Shown: positions 34,339 through 45,738 of the stretch, piece by piece
Position numbering within the stretch: the first letter of the stretch is position 1
Layout of the letters: each line of letters opens with the position of its first letter
NCBI RefSeq assembly: GCF_009363755.1
Contig: NZ_CP045417.1
Location: 372,001-436,000 of the forward strand
Source: Halomonas sp. THAF5a
GTDB lineage: Bacteria > Pseudomonadota > Gammaproteobacteria > Pseudomonadales > Halomonadaceae
Length of the DNA: 64,000 nucleotides
Reading direction: 5' to 3'
Translations under genes and position numbers: made by a program
Notes under the pieces: model-generated
Databases searched by the model: none
Told to the model about the DNA's origin: nothing
Seen by the model: only the letters and a program-made list of their open reading frames with translations

Positions 34339-35010
34339 TCAGCAACCGTCGCCGTCGGGCGACTGGCCGTCGTCCGGCCGTCGCCGATAGAGCCGTCCGG
34401 TGCTGTCGCCGGCGCGCACCTCCCGATGCGGCTGCCAGGCGGCCGGCACGTCCGGCGTCAGCGAGGACTCGGTCTCGAGGTAGATCCAGGCCGCCTCGTC
34501 GAGCCAGCCGCCGGCCTCCAGCGCCGCGCAGCACTCGGCGGCGAGGCCGCGGTGGAAGGGCGGGTCGAGAAAGACCAGCGAGAAGGGGGCGGCGGGGCCG
34601 GCCAGGAAGGCCTGGGCCTCGGTGGTGCGCAGGGTGGCGCGCTCGCTGGCCTCGAGGGTCACGAGGTTGTCGGCCAGCTGGCGCGCCACCCTGGCGTCGG
34701 CCTCGACGAACACCGCCTCCCGGGCACCCCGCGACAGGGCCTCGAGGCCGAGCGCGCCGGTGCCGGCGAAGAGGTCGAGCACCCGGGCTCCGGGCACGGC
34801 GGCGGTCAGCCAGTTGAAGAGCGTCTCGCGCACCCGGTCGGGGGTAGGGCGTAGCCCGGGGTGGTCGAGCACCGGAAGCTGGCGGCGGCGAAAATCGCCG
34901 CCGATCAGGCGCAGCCGTCCGGGGGTTCGGCGGTCGGTGCCTCGGTGGCCGGGGCCCTTGGCCGAGCCCGGGCGACGGGGCTTGCGGGAGGAGGAAGTGC
35001 GACGTGTCAT
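34339..35010 (-). CDS. rsmD: 16S rRNA (guanine966-N2)-methyltransferase RsmD
   Basis: Methylates G966 of 16S rRNA. The 223 residues contain the Rossmann motif VLDLFAGTGALGLEALSRGA, the substrate loop RPTPDRVRETLFNWL and the catalytic FLDPPFH (NPPY-type). A basic, low-complexity N-terminal tail (MTRRTSSSRKPRRPGSAKG) precedes the domain. The ATG at 35010 is chosen for its typical N terminus; no good Shine-Dalgarno is visible. It is divergent from ftsY, the same pairing as in E. coli (rsmD/ftsY). Confidence 0.93.
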   Translation of the reverse strand: MTRRTSSSRKPRRPGSAKGPGHRGTDRRTPGRLRLIGGDFRRRQLPVLDHPGLRPTPDRVRETLFNWLTAAVPGARVLDLFAGTGALGLEALSRGAREAVFVEADARVARQLADNLVTLEASERATLRTTEAQAFLAGPAAPFSLVFLDPPFHRGLAAECCAALEAGGWLDEAAWIYLETESSLTPDVPAAWQPHREVRAGDSTGRLYRRRPDDGQSPDGDGC

Positions 35011-35100
35011 GGGGCGGATTGTAACCGCCGGCTTGTCCACAGTCATGGTGCGCAATGGTAGGATGAGGCGATTCGTTCATCCGTGAGGCGTGATCCCCCC

Positions 35101-36465
35101 ATGTTCGGTTTTCTCAAGCGCAAGAAGAAGCAGGAACAGCAGCAGACGACACCGGAACAGGAGGCCGAGCGCCGGTCGGACGAGCAGGCGACAGCGGACG
35201 AGGCCACGCCCGAGGAGGCGTCTGCCGAGCCTCGGGAAGCACCCGCGGAGGAAGCCGTCGCCGAGCCGGAGAGCGACGCCGGTGCCGCCGAGGCGTCAGG
35301 GCCCCTCGCCGCGTCCACGCCGGAGGAGTCGGCGAATGAGGTGCCCGTGGCAGAGGCATCGCAGGCGGTCGCCCCCGAGCCTGTTCGCGAACCCGAACCC
35401 GAACCCGAACCCGAACCCGAACCCGAACCCGAACCCGAACCCGAACTCGAGCCTGAGCCCGAGCCCGAGCCCGAGCCGACCCCGGCGCCGGCCGCCCTGC
35501 AGGAGAAGCCCGTCGGCGAGAAGAAGGGGTGGTTCGCGCGCATCCGCGCCGGGCTCGGCAAGACCCGCGCCAACCTCACCGACGGCCTCGCCGACCTCTT
35601 CATGGGGCGCAAGCAGATCGATGACGACCTCATGGAGGAGCTCGAGACCCAGCTGCTGCTGGCGGACGTGGGCATCGAGGCCACCACCGAGATCATCGAT
35701 CGGCTCGCCGACCGGGTCTCGCGCAAGGAGCTCAAGGATCCCCAGGCGCTCTACCGGGCCCTGCAAGAGGAGCTGGCGGCGAGCCTCGAGCCGGTCACCG
35801 AGCCCCTGGCCCTGCCGCCCAAGGGCGAGGGGCCCTTCGTGATCCTGGTGGTCGGCGTCAACGGCGTCGGCAAGACCACCACCATCGGCAAGCTGACCCA
35901 GCGCTTCCAGCGCGAGGGGCGCAGCGTGATGCTGGCCGCCGGCGATACCTTCCGCGCCGCCGCCGTGGAGCAGCTCAAGGTGTGGGGCGAGCGCAACGAC
36001 GTGCCGGTGATCGCCCAGCACACCGGCGCCGACAGCGCCTCGGTGATCTTCGATGCCTTCTCGGCGGCCAAGGCCCGTGGGGTCGACGTGCTGATCGCCG
36101 ACACCGCCGGGCGCCTGCACAACAAGGCGCACCTGATGGAGGAGCTGAAGAAGGTCCAACGGGTGATGGGCAAGATCGATGGCAGCGCCCCCCACGAGGT
36201 GATGCTGGTGCTCGACGCGGGCACTGGGCAGAACGCCCTGGCCCAGGCCTCGACCTTCCACGAGGCGGTACCGATCACCGGCGTGACCCTGACCAAGCTC
36301 GACGGCACGGCGAAGGGCGGCATCATCTTCGCCCTGGCGCGCCAGCTCGGCACCCCGATCCGCTTCATCGGCGTGGGCGAAGGGCTGGATGACCTGCGGC
36401 CCTTCGTGGCGCGCGAGTTCGTCGATGCCCTGTTCGACCGGGACCAGGACACGCCCGCGTCATGA
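35101..36465 (+). CDS. ftsY: Signal recognition particle receptor FtsY
   Basis: Membrane-associated GTPase that receives ribosome-Ffh complexes. The 454 residues start with a basic MFGFLKRKKK membrane-targeting patch, continue with an acidic A domain of about 140 residues that includes a long Pro-Glu repeat, then the NG domain with GVNGVGKTTTIGKL, DTFRAAAVEQL, DTAGRLHNK and TKLDGTAKGG. The ATG at 35101 is preferred to 35083. Its stop overlaps the start of ftsE (ATGA), and ftsYEX form one operon. Confidence 0.97.
   Translation: MFGFLKRKKKQEQQQTTPEQEAERRSDEQATADEATPEEASAEPREAPAEEAVAEPESDAGAAEASGPLAASTPEESANEVPVAEASQAVAPEPVREPEPEPEPEPEPEPEPEPELEPEPEPEPEPTPAPAALQEKPVGEKKGWFARIRAGLGKTRANLTDGLADLFMGRKQIDDDLMEELETQLLLADVGIEATTEIIDRLADRVSRKELKDPQALYRALQEELAASLEPVTEPLALPPKGEGPFVILVVGVNGVGKTTTIGKLTQRFQREGRSVMLAAGDTFRAAAVEQLKVWGERNDVPVIAQHTGADSASVIFDAFSAAKARGVDVLIADTAGRLHNKAHLMEELKKVQRVMGKIDGSAPHEVMLVLDAGTGQNALAQASTFHEAVPITGVTLTKLDGTAKGGIIFALARQLGTPIRFIGVGEGLDDLRPFVAREFVDALFDRDQDTPAS
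35389..35478 (+). repeat. Hexanucleotide tandem repeat GAACCC/GAGCCC in ftsY
   Basis: Nine perfect GAACCC units (35389-35442) are followed by six degenerate units (gaactc, gagcct, three gagccc, gagccg). In frame they encode Glu-Pro pairs of the FtsY A domain. The perfect units use GAA, a minor Glu codon here, while the degenerate ones use GAG, which suggests recent slippage expansion. Confidence 0.97.
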
Positions 36466-37130
36466 TCGCCTTCGAGCACGTCGGCAAGCGCTACGGCGGG
36501 CGCTATGACGCGCTCGCCAACATCGACTTCCGCGTGCGCCGCGGCGAGATGGTCTTTCTGACCGGCCACTCCGGGGCGGGCAAGAGCTCGCTGCTGAGGC
36601 TGATCATGCGCCTGGAGCGGCCCAGTCGCGGCCGGGTGCGGGTGGCGGGCCACGACATCGATCGCCTGCACCACAGCCAGGTCCCCTTCTATCGTCGCCA
36701 GATCGGCGTGGTCTTCCAGGACCACCAGCTGCTCTTCGACCGCTCGATCTACCACAACGTGGCGCTGCCGCTGGAGATCCAGGGCATCGAGCGCCGCGAG
36801 GCCGCCCGCCGGGTGCGGGCGGCACTCGACAAGGTCGGCCTGCTGCATCGCGAGCAGGCCCTGCCCATCGAGCTCTCCGGCGGCGAGCAGCAGCGGGTGG
36901 GCATCGCCCGGGCGGTGGTCAACAAGCCGGCGCTGCTGCTGGCCGACGAGCCCACCGGCAACCTCGACCCCCAGCTCTCCGCCGACATCATGGGGCTGTT
37001 TGAGGACTTCAACCGCATCGGCACCACGGTCATGGTCGCCAGCCACGACCTGGCGCTGATCGCCCGGCTGCGCCACCGCACCCTGCGGCTGCGCGAGGGA
37101 CGCCTGGTGGCCGACGAGGAGATCGCATGA
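36462..37130 (+). CDS. ftsE: Cell division ATP-binding protein FtsE
   Basis: ABC ATPase that with FtsX controls septal peptidoglycan amidases through EnvC-like partners. The 222 residues show Walker A (GHSGAGKSS), the signature LSGGEQQRV, Walker B (LLLADEPTG) and the switch His (VASHD). It overlaps ftsY by four bases and ftsX by four bases, so translation is coupled across the operon. Confidence 0.97.
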   Translation: MIAFEHVGKRYGGRYDALANIDFRVRRGEMVFLTGHSGAGKSSLLRLIMRLERPSRGRVRVAGHDIDRLHHSQVPFYRRQIGVVFQDHQLLFDRSIYHNVALPLEIQGIERREAARRVRAALDKVGLLHREQALPIELSGGEQQRVGIARAVVNKPALLLADEPTGNLDPQLSADIMGLFEDFNRIGTTVMVASHDLALIARLRHRTLRLREGRLVADEEIA

Positions 37131-38098
37131 GCCGACCCGAGCCGTCGCCCCGTGGCGCCCGCACGCAGCGCGCGAGCGGCACCCTGCGCTGGCGCGCCTG
37201 GGCCCGCCACCACCGCGCCATGGCCGCCGACAGCGCCCGCCGGCTGTGGCGCCGGCCCCTCGGCAGCCTCCTGACGATGCTCGCCATCGCCATCGCCCTG
37301 GTGCTGCCGGCCGGCCTGTGGCTGACCCTGGACAGCGCCCGCCTGCTCGACGCCCAGCTGGAGCAGAGCGCCACCCTCACCACCTACCTCGAGGAGGACG
37401 TCGGCGAGGCCGAGGCCGGACGCATCGAACAGGCCCTGGCCGCCCAGGCGGGCGTGGCCGCCACTCGCCTTATCACCGCTGCCGAGGGCATGGCCGAGTT
37501 CCAGCAGGCGCTGGGGCTCGAGGACGCCCTGGCGCGGCTCGAGACGAACCCGCTGCCGGCCAGCGTCGTGGTGCATCCCGTCGATGCCGATCCCGCGGCG
37601 GTGCGCCGCCTCGCCGAGGCCCTCCAGGCGGTGCCCGGCGTCGATGAGGTGCGCCTGGACCTCGCCTGGCTGGAGCGCCTGCGCCAGCTCGCCGCCTTGG
37701 GCCAGCGCGTCACCCTGGCGCTGGGCGTGCTGTTCGCGCTGGGGGTGCTGCTGGTGGTCGGCAACACCATCCGGCTGGCCGTGGAGAGCCGCCGCCAGGA
37801 GATCGAGGTGGTCACCCTGATCGGCGCCACCCACGCCTTCGTGCGCCGCCCCTTCCTCTACAGCGGTGCCTGGTTCGGCCTCGGTGGTGGCCTGCTGGCC
37901 TGGGGGCTGTTGAGCCTCGGCAGCGACTGGCTGGCGGCCCCGGTCAGCGCGCTGGCGGCCAGCTACGGCGCCAGTTTCGAGCTGCCGCGGCTGGGCGTCG
38001 AAGGGTCTACAATACTGCTGGGCTGTAGTACACTACTTGGCTGGCTGGGTGCCTGGCTGGCCGTGAATCGGCACCTGGCGGAGATTCGGCCCCGATAA
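37127..38098 (+). CDS. ftsX: Cell division protein FtsX
   Basis: Membrane partner of FtsE. The 323 residues have a basic cytoplasmic N terminus, a first membrane helix (about 48-68), a periplasmic domain (about 70-195) and three further helices ending near the C terminus, the four-helix FtsX/MacB-like layout. LIGATHAFVRRPFLYSGAWFGLGGG is the typical conserved block. It overlaps ftsE by four bases. Confidence 0.95.
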   Translation: MSRPEPSPRGARTQRASGTLRWRAWARHHRAMAADSARRLWRRPLGSLLTMLAIAIALVLPAGLWLTLDSARLLDAQLEQSATLTTYLEEDVGEAEAGRIEQALAAQAGVAATRLITAAEGMAEFQQALGLEDALARLETNPLPASVVVHPVDADPAAVRRLAEALQAVPGVDEVRLDLAWLERLRQLAALGQRVTLALGVLFALGVLLVVGNTIRLAVESRRQEIEVVTLIGATHAFVRRPFLYSGAWFGLGGGLLAWGLLSLGSDWLAAPVSALAASYGASFELPRLGVEGSTILLGCSTLLGWLGAWLAVNRHLAEIRPR

Positions 38099-38111
38099 GG
38101 CAAGCGGCCGG

Positions 38112-38168
38112 TTGATTCCACGCCTAGGGCGAGTACATTCGGAACTTTCCACGGCCTTTAACGTCGTA
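38112..38168 (+). promoter_or_regulatory. Tandem rpoH promoters: sigma-70-like and sigma-E-like
   Basis: TTGATT (38112-38117) with TACATT (38134-38139) at 16 bp fits a sigma-70 promoter. Immediately downstream GGAACTT (38141-38147), 16 bp, then TCGTA (38164-38168) fits the sigma-E/AlgU consensus GGAACTT-N16-TCnnA. E. coli rpoH also has a sigma-E promoter, which makes this assignment attractive. Confidence 0.65.
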
Positions 38169-38182
38169 GTCAGCGATCACGA

Positions 38183-38224
38183 ACAGCACTGTACGCACAG
38201 CACTATACGCACAGCACTATGGGC
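38183..38224 (+). repeat. 14-bp tandem repeat in the rpoH leader
   Basis: Three head-to-tail copies: acagcactgtacgc (38183-38196), acagcactatacgc (38197-38210), acagcactatgggc (38211-38224). They lie between the promoters and the Shine-Dalgarno, so they are transcribed as part of the 5' UTR; the last copy contains an ATG that is in frame with rpoH. Confidence 0.9.
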
Positions 38225-38245
38225 TTCGAAGGAGACAACCTGCAC

Positions 38246-39112
38246 ATGAGCACCAGTCTTCTGCCGGTGGGACAGCTCTCTCCCGGTCATGACCTGAACG
38301 GCTACATCCAGGCGGTCAACGGCATCCCCATGCTGACCGTCGAGGAGGAGCGCGATCTCGCCTTCCGGCTTCACGACGAGGGAGACCTGGAAGCGGCCCG
38401 CCGCCTGGTGCTGTCGCATCTGCGCTTCGTCGTCTACATCGCCCGCAGCTACTCCGGCTACGGCCTGCCCCAGGCTGACCTGATCCAGGAGGGCAACGTC
38501 GGCCTGATGAAGGCCGTCAAGCGCTTCGACCCGAACCAGGGGGTGCGGCTGGTCTCCTTCGCCGTGCACTGGATCAAGGCCGAGATCCACGAGTTCGTGC
38601 TGCGTAACTGGCGCATCGTCAAGATCGCCACCACCAAGGCCCAGCGCAAGCTGTTCTTCAACCTGCGCGGCGCCAAGAAGCGCCTGGCCTGGCTGAACAG
38701 CGACGAGGTGGAGGCGATCGCCAAGGACCTCGACGTCAAGCCCGAGGTGGTGCGCGAGATGGAGGGTCGGTTGTCGGCCCACGACGCCGGCTTCGATGCC
38801 TCGCCCGGCGAGGACGAGGAGTCCGCCTACCAGGCGCCGGTGCACTTCCTCGACGACGCCGCCTCCGACCCGGCCGCCCAGCTCGAGGACAGCGACTGGG
38901 AACAGGACGCCACCCAGCGCCTGCAGACGGCCCTCGAGGCCCTCGACGAGCGCTCTCGGGACATCCTGCAGCAGCGCTGGCTCGGCGACGACAAGGCGAC
39001 CCTGCACGAGCTGGCCGACGTCTACGGCGTCTCCGCCGAGCGCATTCGCCAGCTCGAGAAGAACGCCATGAAGAAGATCCGCCAGCAGATCGGCGACGCC
39101 CTGGTGGCCTGA
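38246..39112 (+). CDS. rpoH: RNA polymerase sigma-32 factor RpoH
   Basis: Heat-shock sigma factor. The 288 residues show region 2 ([39 protein letters not shown]), the RpoH box ([13 protein letters not shown]) that separates sigma-32 from other sigmas, and region 4 with the helix-turn-helix [20 protein letters not shown]. The ATG at 38246 gives [12 protein letters not shown], like E. coli; an in-frame ATG at 38219 in the tandem repeat has no ribosome site, while AAGGAGA lies between the two. It follows ftsX as in E. coli. Confidence 0.96.
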   Translation: MSTSLLPVGQLSPGHDLNGYIQAVNGIPMLTVEEERDLAFRLHDEGDLEAARRLVLSHLRFVVYIARSYSGYGLPQADLIQEGNVGLMKAVKRFDPNQGVRLVSFAVHWIKAEIHEFVLRNWRIVKIATTKAQRKLFFNLRGAKKRLAWLNSDEVEAIAKDLDVKPEVVREMEGRLSAHDAGFDASPGEDEESAYQAPVHFLDDAASDPAAQLEDSDWEQDATQRLQTALEALDERSRDILQQRWLGDDKATLHELADVYGVSAERIRQLEKNAMKKIRQQIGDALVA

Positions 39113-39153
39113 CCTCCGCTCGGCTCGCACCGTCGAGCGATGGTCCCCGAACG

Positions 39154-39184
39154 ACGAAGCCCCGGCCATTGGTCGGGGCTTCGT
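39154..39184 (+). terminator. Terminator after rpoH
   Basis: acgaagccccg...cggggcttcgt forms an 11-bp outer stem with a further GCC/GGT and a three-base loop, 41 bp after the rpoH stop and before the convergent slmA. Confidence 0.75.
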
Positions 39185-39206
39185 GCGTTGGGGCGGGGCA
39201 GTGGCG

Positions 39207-39818
39207 TCAGGCCGTCTGGGCGGCCGGGCGCAGGAGCTGCGCCGAGAGCAGCGACCACTGGTCGTCCCAGTGCTCGGTGGGGCGGTGGCGGAAGTCGCTG
39301 CGCACGTAGCGTGAGATCTGCCCCTCGATCAGGGCCAGCATCAGGTTGGCGGCGGCGGAGACCGGCAGGGCGGGGCGGCGTCCCTCGCGCAGCTCGGCCT
39401 CGCGCAGCACCTGCTTGAGCTGGGTCTCCAGGCGCTCGAAGAGCTGATGGATGCGAAGGCGCAGCCGGGCCGTCTCCCCGGTCAGGGCGTCGCCGCCCAG
39501 CAGGCGCGAGAGGCCCGGGTTCTTCTCGGCGAAGGCCAGCACCAGGGTGAGGATCTGGCCGCAGCGCGGCACCGCGTCGGGCACCTCGTCCAGGATCCGG
39601 CCGATGCGCTCGAAGAGGCTCTCCTCGATGAACTCGATCAAGCCCTCGAACATCCGCGCCTTGCTCGGGAAGTGGCGATAGAGCGCGGCCTCCGAGACGC
39701 CGACCTGGCGGGCCAGGGCGGCCACGGTGATGCGCTTGCCGCTGTCTTCCTCCAGCATCAGCGCCAGGCCCTGCAGGATCTGCTCGCGGCGGCTGGGGGT
39801 CTGGGTTTCCTGCGTCAT
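39207..39818 (-). CDS. slmA: Nucleoid occlusion factor SlmA
   Basis: TetR-fold protein that binds DNA and blocks FtsZ ring assembly over the nucleoid. The 203 residues contain the SlmA-type helix-turn-helix and following helix ([38 protein letters not shown]). Synteny with dut and coaBC, as in E. coli (coaBC-dut-slmA), supports SlmA over an ordinary TetR. It is downstream of argB; a GC-rich hairpin at 39852-39869 lies in the gap and may attenuate read-through. Confidence 0.92.
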   Translation of the reverse strand: MTQETQTPSRREQILQGLALMLEEDSGKRITVAALARQVGVSEAALYRHFPSKARMFEGLIEFIEESLFERIGRILDEVPDAVPRCGQILTLVLAFAEKNPGLSRLLGGDALTGETARLRLRIHQLFERLETQLKQVLREAELREGRRPALPVSAAANLMLALIEGQISRYVRSDFRHRPTEHWDDQWSLLSAQLLRPAAQTA

Positions 39819-39921
39819 GTCGTTATGTTCTTGTCGGTCGGGTGGATCGGGCCGGCCCCGAGGGGCCGGTTCGCAAGGCCAGCTCTTGGCGGCTGGCTCG
39901 AGCGGATGAGGGGCGCGGGGC

Positions 39922-42308
<2,387 letters not shown>

Positions 42309-42330
42309 CCGTTGTCAGGGGGCGAGTGGC

Positions 42331-42798
42331 TCAGCGCCGGCCCGAGCTGCCGAAGCCGCCGGCGCCGCGATGGCTTTCGGCGAAGTCGTCGACGAGCTCG
42401 AGCTCGGCCTGCACCACGGGCACAAGCACGTACTGTGCCAACCGCTCGAGGGGCTCGATGGTGAAGGGCGCCTGGCCGCGGTTCCAGGTCGAGATCATCA
42501 GCTCGCCCTGGTAGTCGGAGTCGATCAGGCCCACCAGGTTGCCGAGCACGATGCCGTGCTTGTGGCCCAGCCCCGAGCGGGGCAGGATCATGCCGGCCAG
42601 CCCCGGGTCGGCGATGTGGATGGCGAGCCCGGTGCGGATCAGCTCGCACTGGCCGGGTGCCAGGGTCAGCGGGGCGTCGAGCAGGGCGTGCAGGTCCATG
42701 CCGGCGGAGCCGTCGGTGGCATAGCGGGGCATCGCGTCGCGCAGGCGCTCGTCGAGCAGCTTGACGGCGAGGCGCGGGCGTTCGGGGGCGAGAGACAT
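42331..42798 (-). CDS. dut: Deoxyuridine 5'-triphosphate nucleotidohydrolase
   Basis: dUTPase, keeps uracil out of DNA and supplies dUMP. The 155 residues show the five trimeric dUTPase motifs, including AGMDLHAL (I), [11 protein letters not shown] (II), [12 protein letters not shown] (III), and the C-terminal Gly-rich GGFGSSGR (V). It stands between coaBC and algC, 22-bp gaps on each side. Confidence 0.97.
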   Translation of the reverse strand: MSLAPERPRLAVKLLDERLRDAMPRYATDGSAGMDLHALLDAPLTLAPGQCELIRTGLAIHIADPGLAGMILPRSGLGHKHGIVLGNLVGLIDSDYQGELMISTWNRGQAPFTIEPLERLAQYVLVPVVQAELELVDDFAESHRGAGGFGSSGRR

Positions 42799-42820
42799 CG
42801 GGGTTCCTCGGGGTGCGGTG

Positions 42821-44101
42821 TCAGGGAGTGTGTCGGGCCGTCAGGCAGGCCAGGGCGCGGCGCACCACCGCCAGGGCGAGGTCGCCCTTGGGCTGGGGCG
42901 AGAGCGCCTCGCGGCCCTCGGCCTCGCCGTCGCGCCACAGCAGCAGGGCGGCATTGTGGTCGGTGCCGAAGCCGATCCCGGGGTCGGAGACGTCGTTGGC
43001 GACGATCAGGTCGAGCCCCTTGCGGGTCAGCTTGTCCCGGGCGTAGGCCTCGAGGTCGCGGGTCTCGGCGGCGAAGCCGACGACGAAGGGGCGCTCGGCC
43101 AGGGCCGCCACGCCGGCGATGATGTCTGGGTTCTTGACCAGGCGCAGGGTCAGGCCTTCCTCGCCGTCGACCTTCTTGATCTTGTGCTCGGCGGCCGTCT
43201 CGGCGCGGTAGTCGGCCACGGCGGCGCAGCCGATGAAGAGATCGCTGTCGGGGGCCAGCCGCTGGGCGGCCGCGTGCATCTCCCGGGCGCTCTCCACGTC
43301 GATGCGCTCCACGCCGTCGGGGGTGGGCAGGGCCACCGGGCCGCTGATCAGTCGGACCCGGGCGCCGAGCGCGGCCGCGGCGGCGGCCAGGGCGTAGCCC
43401 ATCTTGCCGGAGCTGTGGTTGGAGAGGTAGCGCACCGGGTCCAGCGCCTCCCGGGTGGGACCGGCGGTGATGGTCACGGTCAGCCCCTCGGCCTCGCGCG
43501 CTTCGGCCGGCGCGGCGTCGGGCGCCAGCGCCGCGATGATCGCCTCGGGCTCCAGCATGCGCCCCGGCCCCACGTCGCCGCAGGCCTGGTCGCCGCTGTC
43601 CGGTCCCAGCAGTCGCCAGCCGTCCCGGGCGAGCCGGTCGGCGTTGCGTGCCGTCGCCGGATGGCGCCACATGGCCTGGTTCATGGCCGGGGCCATCACC
43701 CGCTCGGCGTCGCTCGCCAGGCACAGGGTGGTCAGCAGGTCATCGGCATGGCCGTGGGCGAGGCGGGCCATCAGGTCGGCGGTCGCCGGGGCTATCAGGA
43801 TGGTCTCGGCCCAGCGGGCCAGCTCGATATGGCCCATGCCGGCCTCGGCCTCGGGGTCGAGCAGCGAGGTGCGCACCGGCTCGCCGGTCAGCGCCTGCAG
43901 GGTCAGCGGCGTGATGAAGGCCTGGGCGCCCTCGGTCATGACCACGCGCACCTCGCCGCCGGCCTGCTTGAGCAGGCGGGCGAGCTGGGCGCTCTTGTAG
44001 GCGGCGATGCCGGCGCTGATGCCGAGCAGGATGCGGCGGCCCGCGTACGGGTGGCCCGCATTCGGGCGGCCGCTGCGCCGTGTGCCGGGCAGTGAAGACA
44101 T
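42821..44101 (-). CDS. coaBC: Bifunctional phosphopantothenoylcysteine decarboxylase/synthetase CoaBC
   Basis: Two steps of coenzyme A synthesis. The 426 residues hold the CoaC flavoprotein half ([26 protein letters not shown], catalytic Cys in [11 protein letters not shown]) and the CoaB half ([34 protein letters not shown]). The N terminus carries about 20 extra basic residues before the domain. It is divergent from radC, as in E. coli. Confidence 0.96.
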   Translation of the reverse strand: MSSLPGTRRSGRPNAGHPYAGRRILLGISAGIAAYKSAQLARLLKQAGGEVRVVMTEGAQAFITPLTLQALTGEPVRTSLLDPEAEAGMGHIELARWAETILIAPATADLMARLAHGHADDLLTTLCLASDAERVMAPAMNQAMWRHPATARNADRLARDGWRLLGPDSGDQACGDVGPGRMLEPEAIIAALAPDAAPAEAREAEGLTVTITAGPTREALDPVRYLSNHSSGKMGYALAAAAAALGARVRLISGPVALPTPDGVERIDVESAREMHAAAQRLAPDSDLFIGCAAVADYRAETAAEHKIKKVDGEEGLTLRLVKNPDIIAGVAALAERPFVVGFAAETRDLEAYARDKLTRKGLDLIVANDVSDPGIGFGTDHNAALLLWRDGEAEGREALSPQPKGDLALAVVRRALACLTARHTP

Positions 44102-44212
44102 GGTGATATCCGAGCGGGAATCTGGCCCCCTACCTTACCACCGGCGCCCCACCTTGCGTAGCCGCCGGCCCGACTACACTGATAGCCAGCAATGACGGGC
44201 AGGGAGGCCGAG

Positions 44213-44887
44213 ATGTCGATTCGCGACTGGCCGGAAGGGGAGCGTCCCAGGGAGAAGCTGCTGGCGCTCGGGGTGGAGGCGCTCTCCGACGCGGAGCTGC
44301 TGGCGATCTTCCTGCGCGTCGGGGTGGCGGGCCGCTCGGCGGTGGACCTGGCGCGGGATCTGCTGTCGGCCTTCGGCGGCCTGCGCCCGCTGCTCGAGGC
44401 CGACCAGGCGCGCTTCTGCGCCGAACGCGGCATCGGCACCGCCACCTTCGTGCAGCTCCAGGCCACCCTGGAGCTGTCGCGGCGCCACCTCGCCAGCCAG
44501 CTCGAGCGCGGTCACGCCCTGACCTCGCCGACCCTGGTGCGCACCTACCTCGCCGCGAAGCTGCGCCATCTCGGGCACGAGGAGTTCGCCGCGCTCTTCC
44601 TCGACAGCCAGCACCGGGTGCTGCGCTACGAGTCGCTGTTTCGCGGCACCCTGGACAGCGCCTCGGTCTACCCCCGCGAGGTGGCCAGGCGCGCCCTGGC
44701 GCTCGGTGCCGGGGCGGTGATCTTCGCGCACAACCATCCCTCTGGGGTGGCGGAGCCGTCGGATGCCGACCGGCGCATCACCGAGCGGCTGCGCGAGGCG
44801 CTCGCGCTGTTCGAGATCCGCGTGCTGGATCACTTCGTGGTGGGGGACGGGGAGGTGGTCTCCTTCGCCGAGCGGGGCTGGCTGTAG
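44213..44887 (+). CDS. radC: RadC family protein (JAMM/MPN domain)
   Basis: Conserved protein of uncertain role, formerly linked to DNA repair. The 224 residues have the N-terminal helix-hairpin-helix-like part ([19 protein letters not shown]) and a JAMM metalloprotease fold with [21 protein letters not shown] precedes the ATG. A -10 like TACACT is at 44175-44180 with TTGCGT 15 bp upstream. It is followed by a 340-bp gap and rpmB, the E. coli order. Confidence 0.94.
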   Translation: MSIRDWPEGERPREKLLALGVEALSDAELLAIFLRVGVAGRSAVDLARDLLSAFGGLRPLLEADQARFCAERGIGTATFVQLQATLELSRRHLASQLERGHALTSPTLVRTYLAAKLRHLGHEEFAALFLDSQHRVLRYESLFRGTLDSASVYPREVARRALALGAGAVIFAHNHPSGVAEPSDADRRITERLREALALFEIRVLDHFVVGDGEVVSFAERGWL

Positions 44888-45227
44888 CGGAGCGCGTCGC
44901 CAGGTGCCCGTCCGGCTGCCCCTGCCGACCAGAATCGTGATAGGAAATTCGCGCGCGGATCGTTATAATGTCGCACCGGCTGCGCTGGGCCCTTTGGTAC
45001 GGGTCCCCGCCTGTCATCGCCGTCAGCCGTGCCACCCTCGGGTGTCGCGAGGCCATGCCACGCCCCCATTGGAACATCGCCGCGTCGCTTGCCGACCGTG
45101 GCGGGTTCTGGTATAAAGTGCAGCCTTTGAATTCCCTTGGGTCAAATGACAACGGGGTCGTCCCGGTTTGCCCGACAGGTTTTGAACACTCAGGTCTATA
45201 CACCTGGCCAAGCGGTTGGAGGCTCTC
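44888..45227 (+). other. 340-bp gap before rpmB with two promoter-like sites
   Basis: No gene is visible. A perfect TATAAT lies at 44964-44969 with a poor -35. The better promoter is at 45089-45117. The rpmB leader that follows (about 105 nt) contains three short inverted repeats: TTTGA...TCAAA, CGGGgtcgtCCCG and CAGGT-ctatac-ACCTG just ahead of the ribosome site. If the upstream -10 works, it would make an extra leader of about 250 nt. Confidence 0.5.
45089..45117 (+). promoter_or_regulatory. Promoter of rpmB-rpmG
   Basis: TTGCCG (45089-45094, 4/6) and TATAAA (45112-45117, 5/6) with a 17-bp spacer, 110 bp before the rpmB ATG. Confidence 0.7.
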
Positions 45228-45464
45228 ATGTCCAAAGTATGTCAGGTTACCGGCAAGCGCCCGGTGACTGGTAACAACGTTTCACACTCCCAGCGCAAGA
45301 CGCGCCGTCGTTTCGTGCCGAACCTGCATTCCCACCGTTTCTGGGTGGAGTCCGAGAAGCGCTTCGTCAAGCTGCGCGTCTCCTCCAAGGGCATGCGCAT
45401 CATCGACAAGAAGGGCATCGAGGCGGTGCTCGGCGACATTCGCAAGCGCGGCGACGCCGTCTAA
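45228..45464 (+). CDS. rpmB: 50S ribosomal protein L28
   Basis: The 78 residues start [20 protein letters not shown] and include [20 protein letters not shown], the standard L28 sequence. TTGGAGG precedes the ATG by 6 nt. It is followed 24 bp later by rpmG, the usual pair. Confidence 0.98.
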   Translation: MSKVCQVTGKRPVTGNNVSHSQRKTRRRFVPNLHSHRFWVESEKRFVKLRVSSKGMRIIDKKGIEAVLGDIRKRGDAV

Positions 45465-45488
45465 GCGTTCCACAGGGAGATATCCGTC

Positions 45489-45644
45489 ATGCGTGACAAG
45501 ATCCGAATGATTTCCAGCGCCGGTACCGGCCACTTCTACACCACCGACAAGAACAAGCGGAACACCCCGGACAAGCTCGAGAAGAAGATGTTTGATCCGA
45601 CGATCCGCAAGCACGTGATGTACAAGGAAGGCAAGATCAAGTAA
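45489..45644 (+). CDS. rpmG: 50S ribosomal protein L33
   Basis: Only 51 residues: [20 protein letters not shown] at the start and a basic tail ending MYKEGKIK. It has no zinc-binding cysteines, as in E. coli L33. The gene has AGGGAG upstream of the ATG and is co-transcribed with rpmB. Confidence 0.97.
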   Translation: MRDKIRMISSAGTGHFYTTDKNKRNTPDKLEKKMFDPTIRKHVMYKEGKIK

Positions 45645-45684
45645 CCCTTGGTCGCTTCCGCCGCAGGTACGAGCCTGTCAGCCT

Positions 45685-45710
45685 GAACCCGGCCCGATGG
45701 TCGGGTTCTT
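45685..45710 (+). terminator. Terminator after rpmG
   Basis: gaacccg (45685-45691) pairs with cgggttc (45702-45708) around a small inner GCC/GGT stem, followed by TT. It lies 41 bp after rpmG and 29 bp before mutM. Confidence 0.65.
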
Positions 45711-45738
45711 GCGTAGTGACGCTTCTCCGGACGAGACC

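Noticed and set aside
35389..35478. GAACCC array considered as a CRISPR or intergenic satellite
   Set aside because: It has no spacers and lies in frame inside ftsY.
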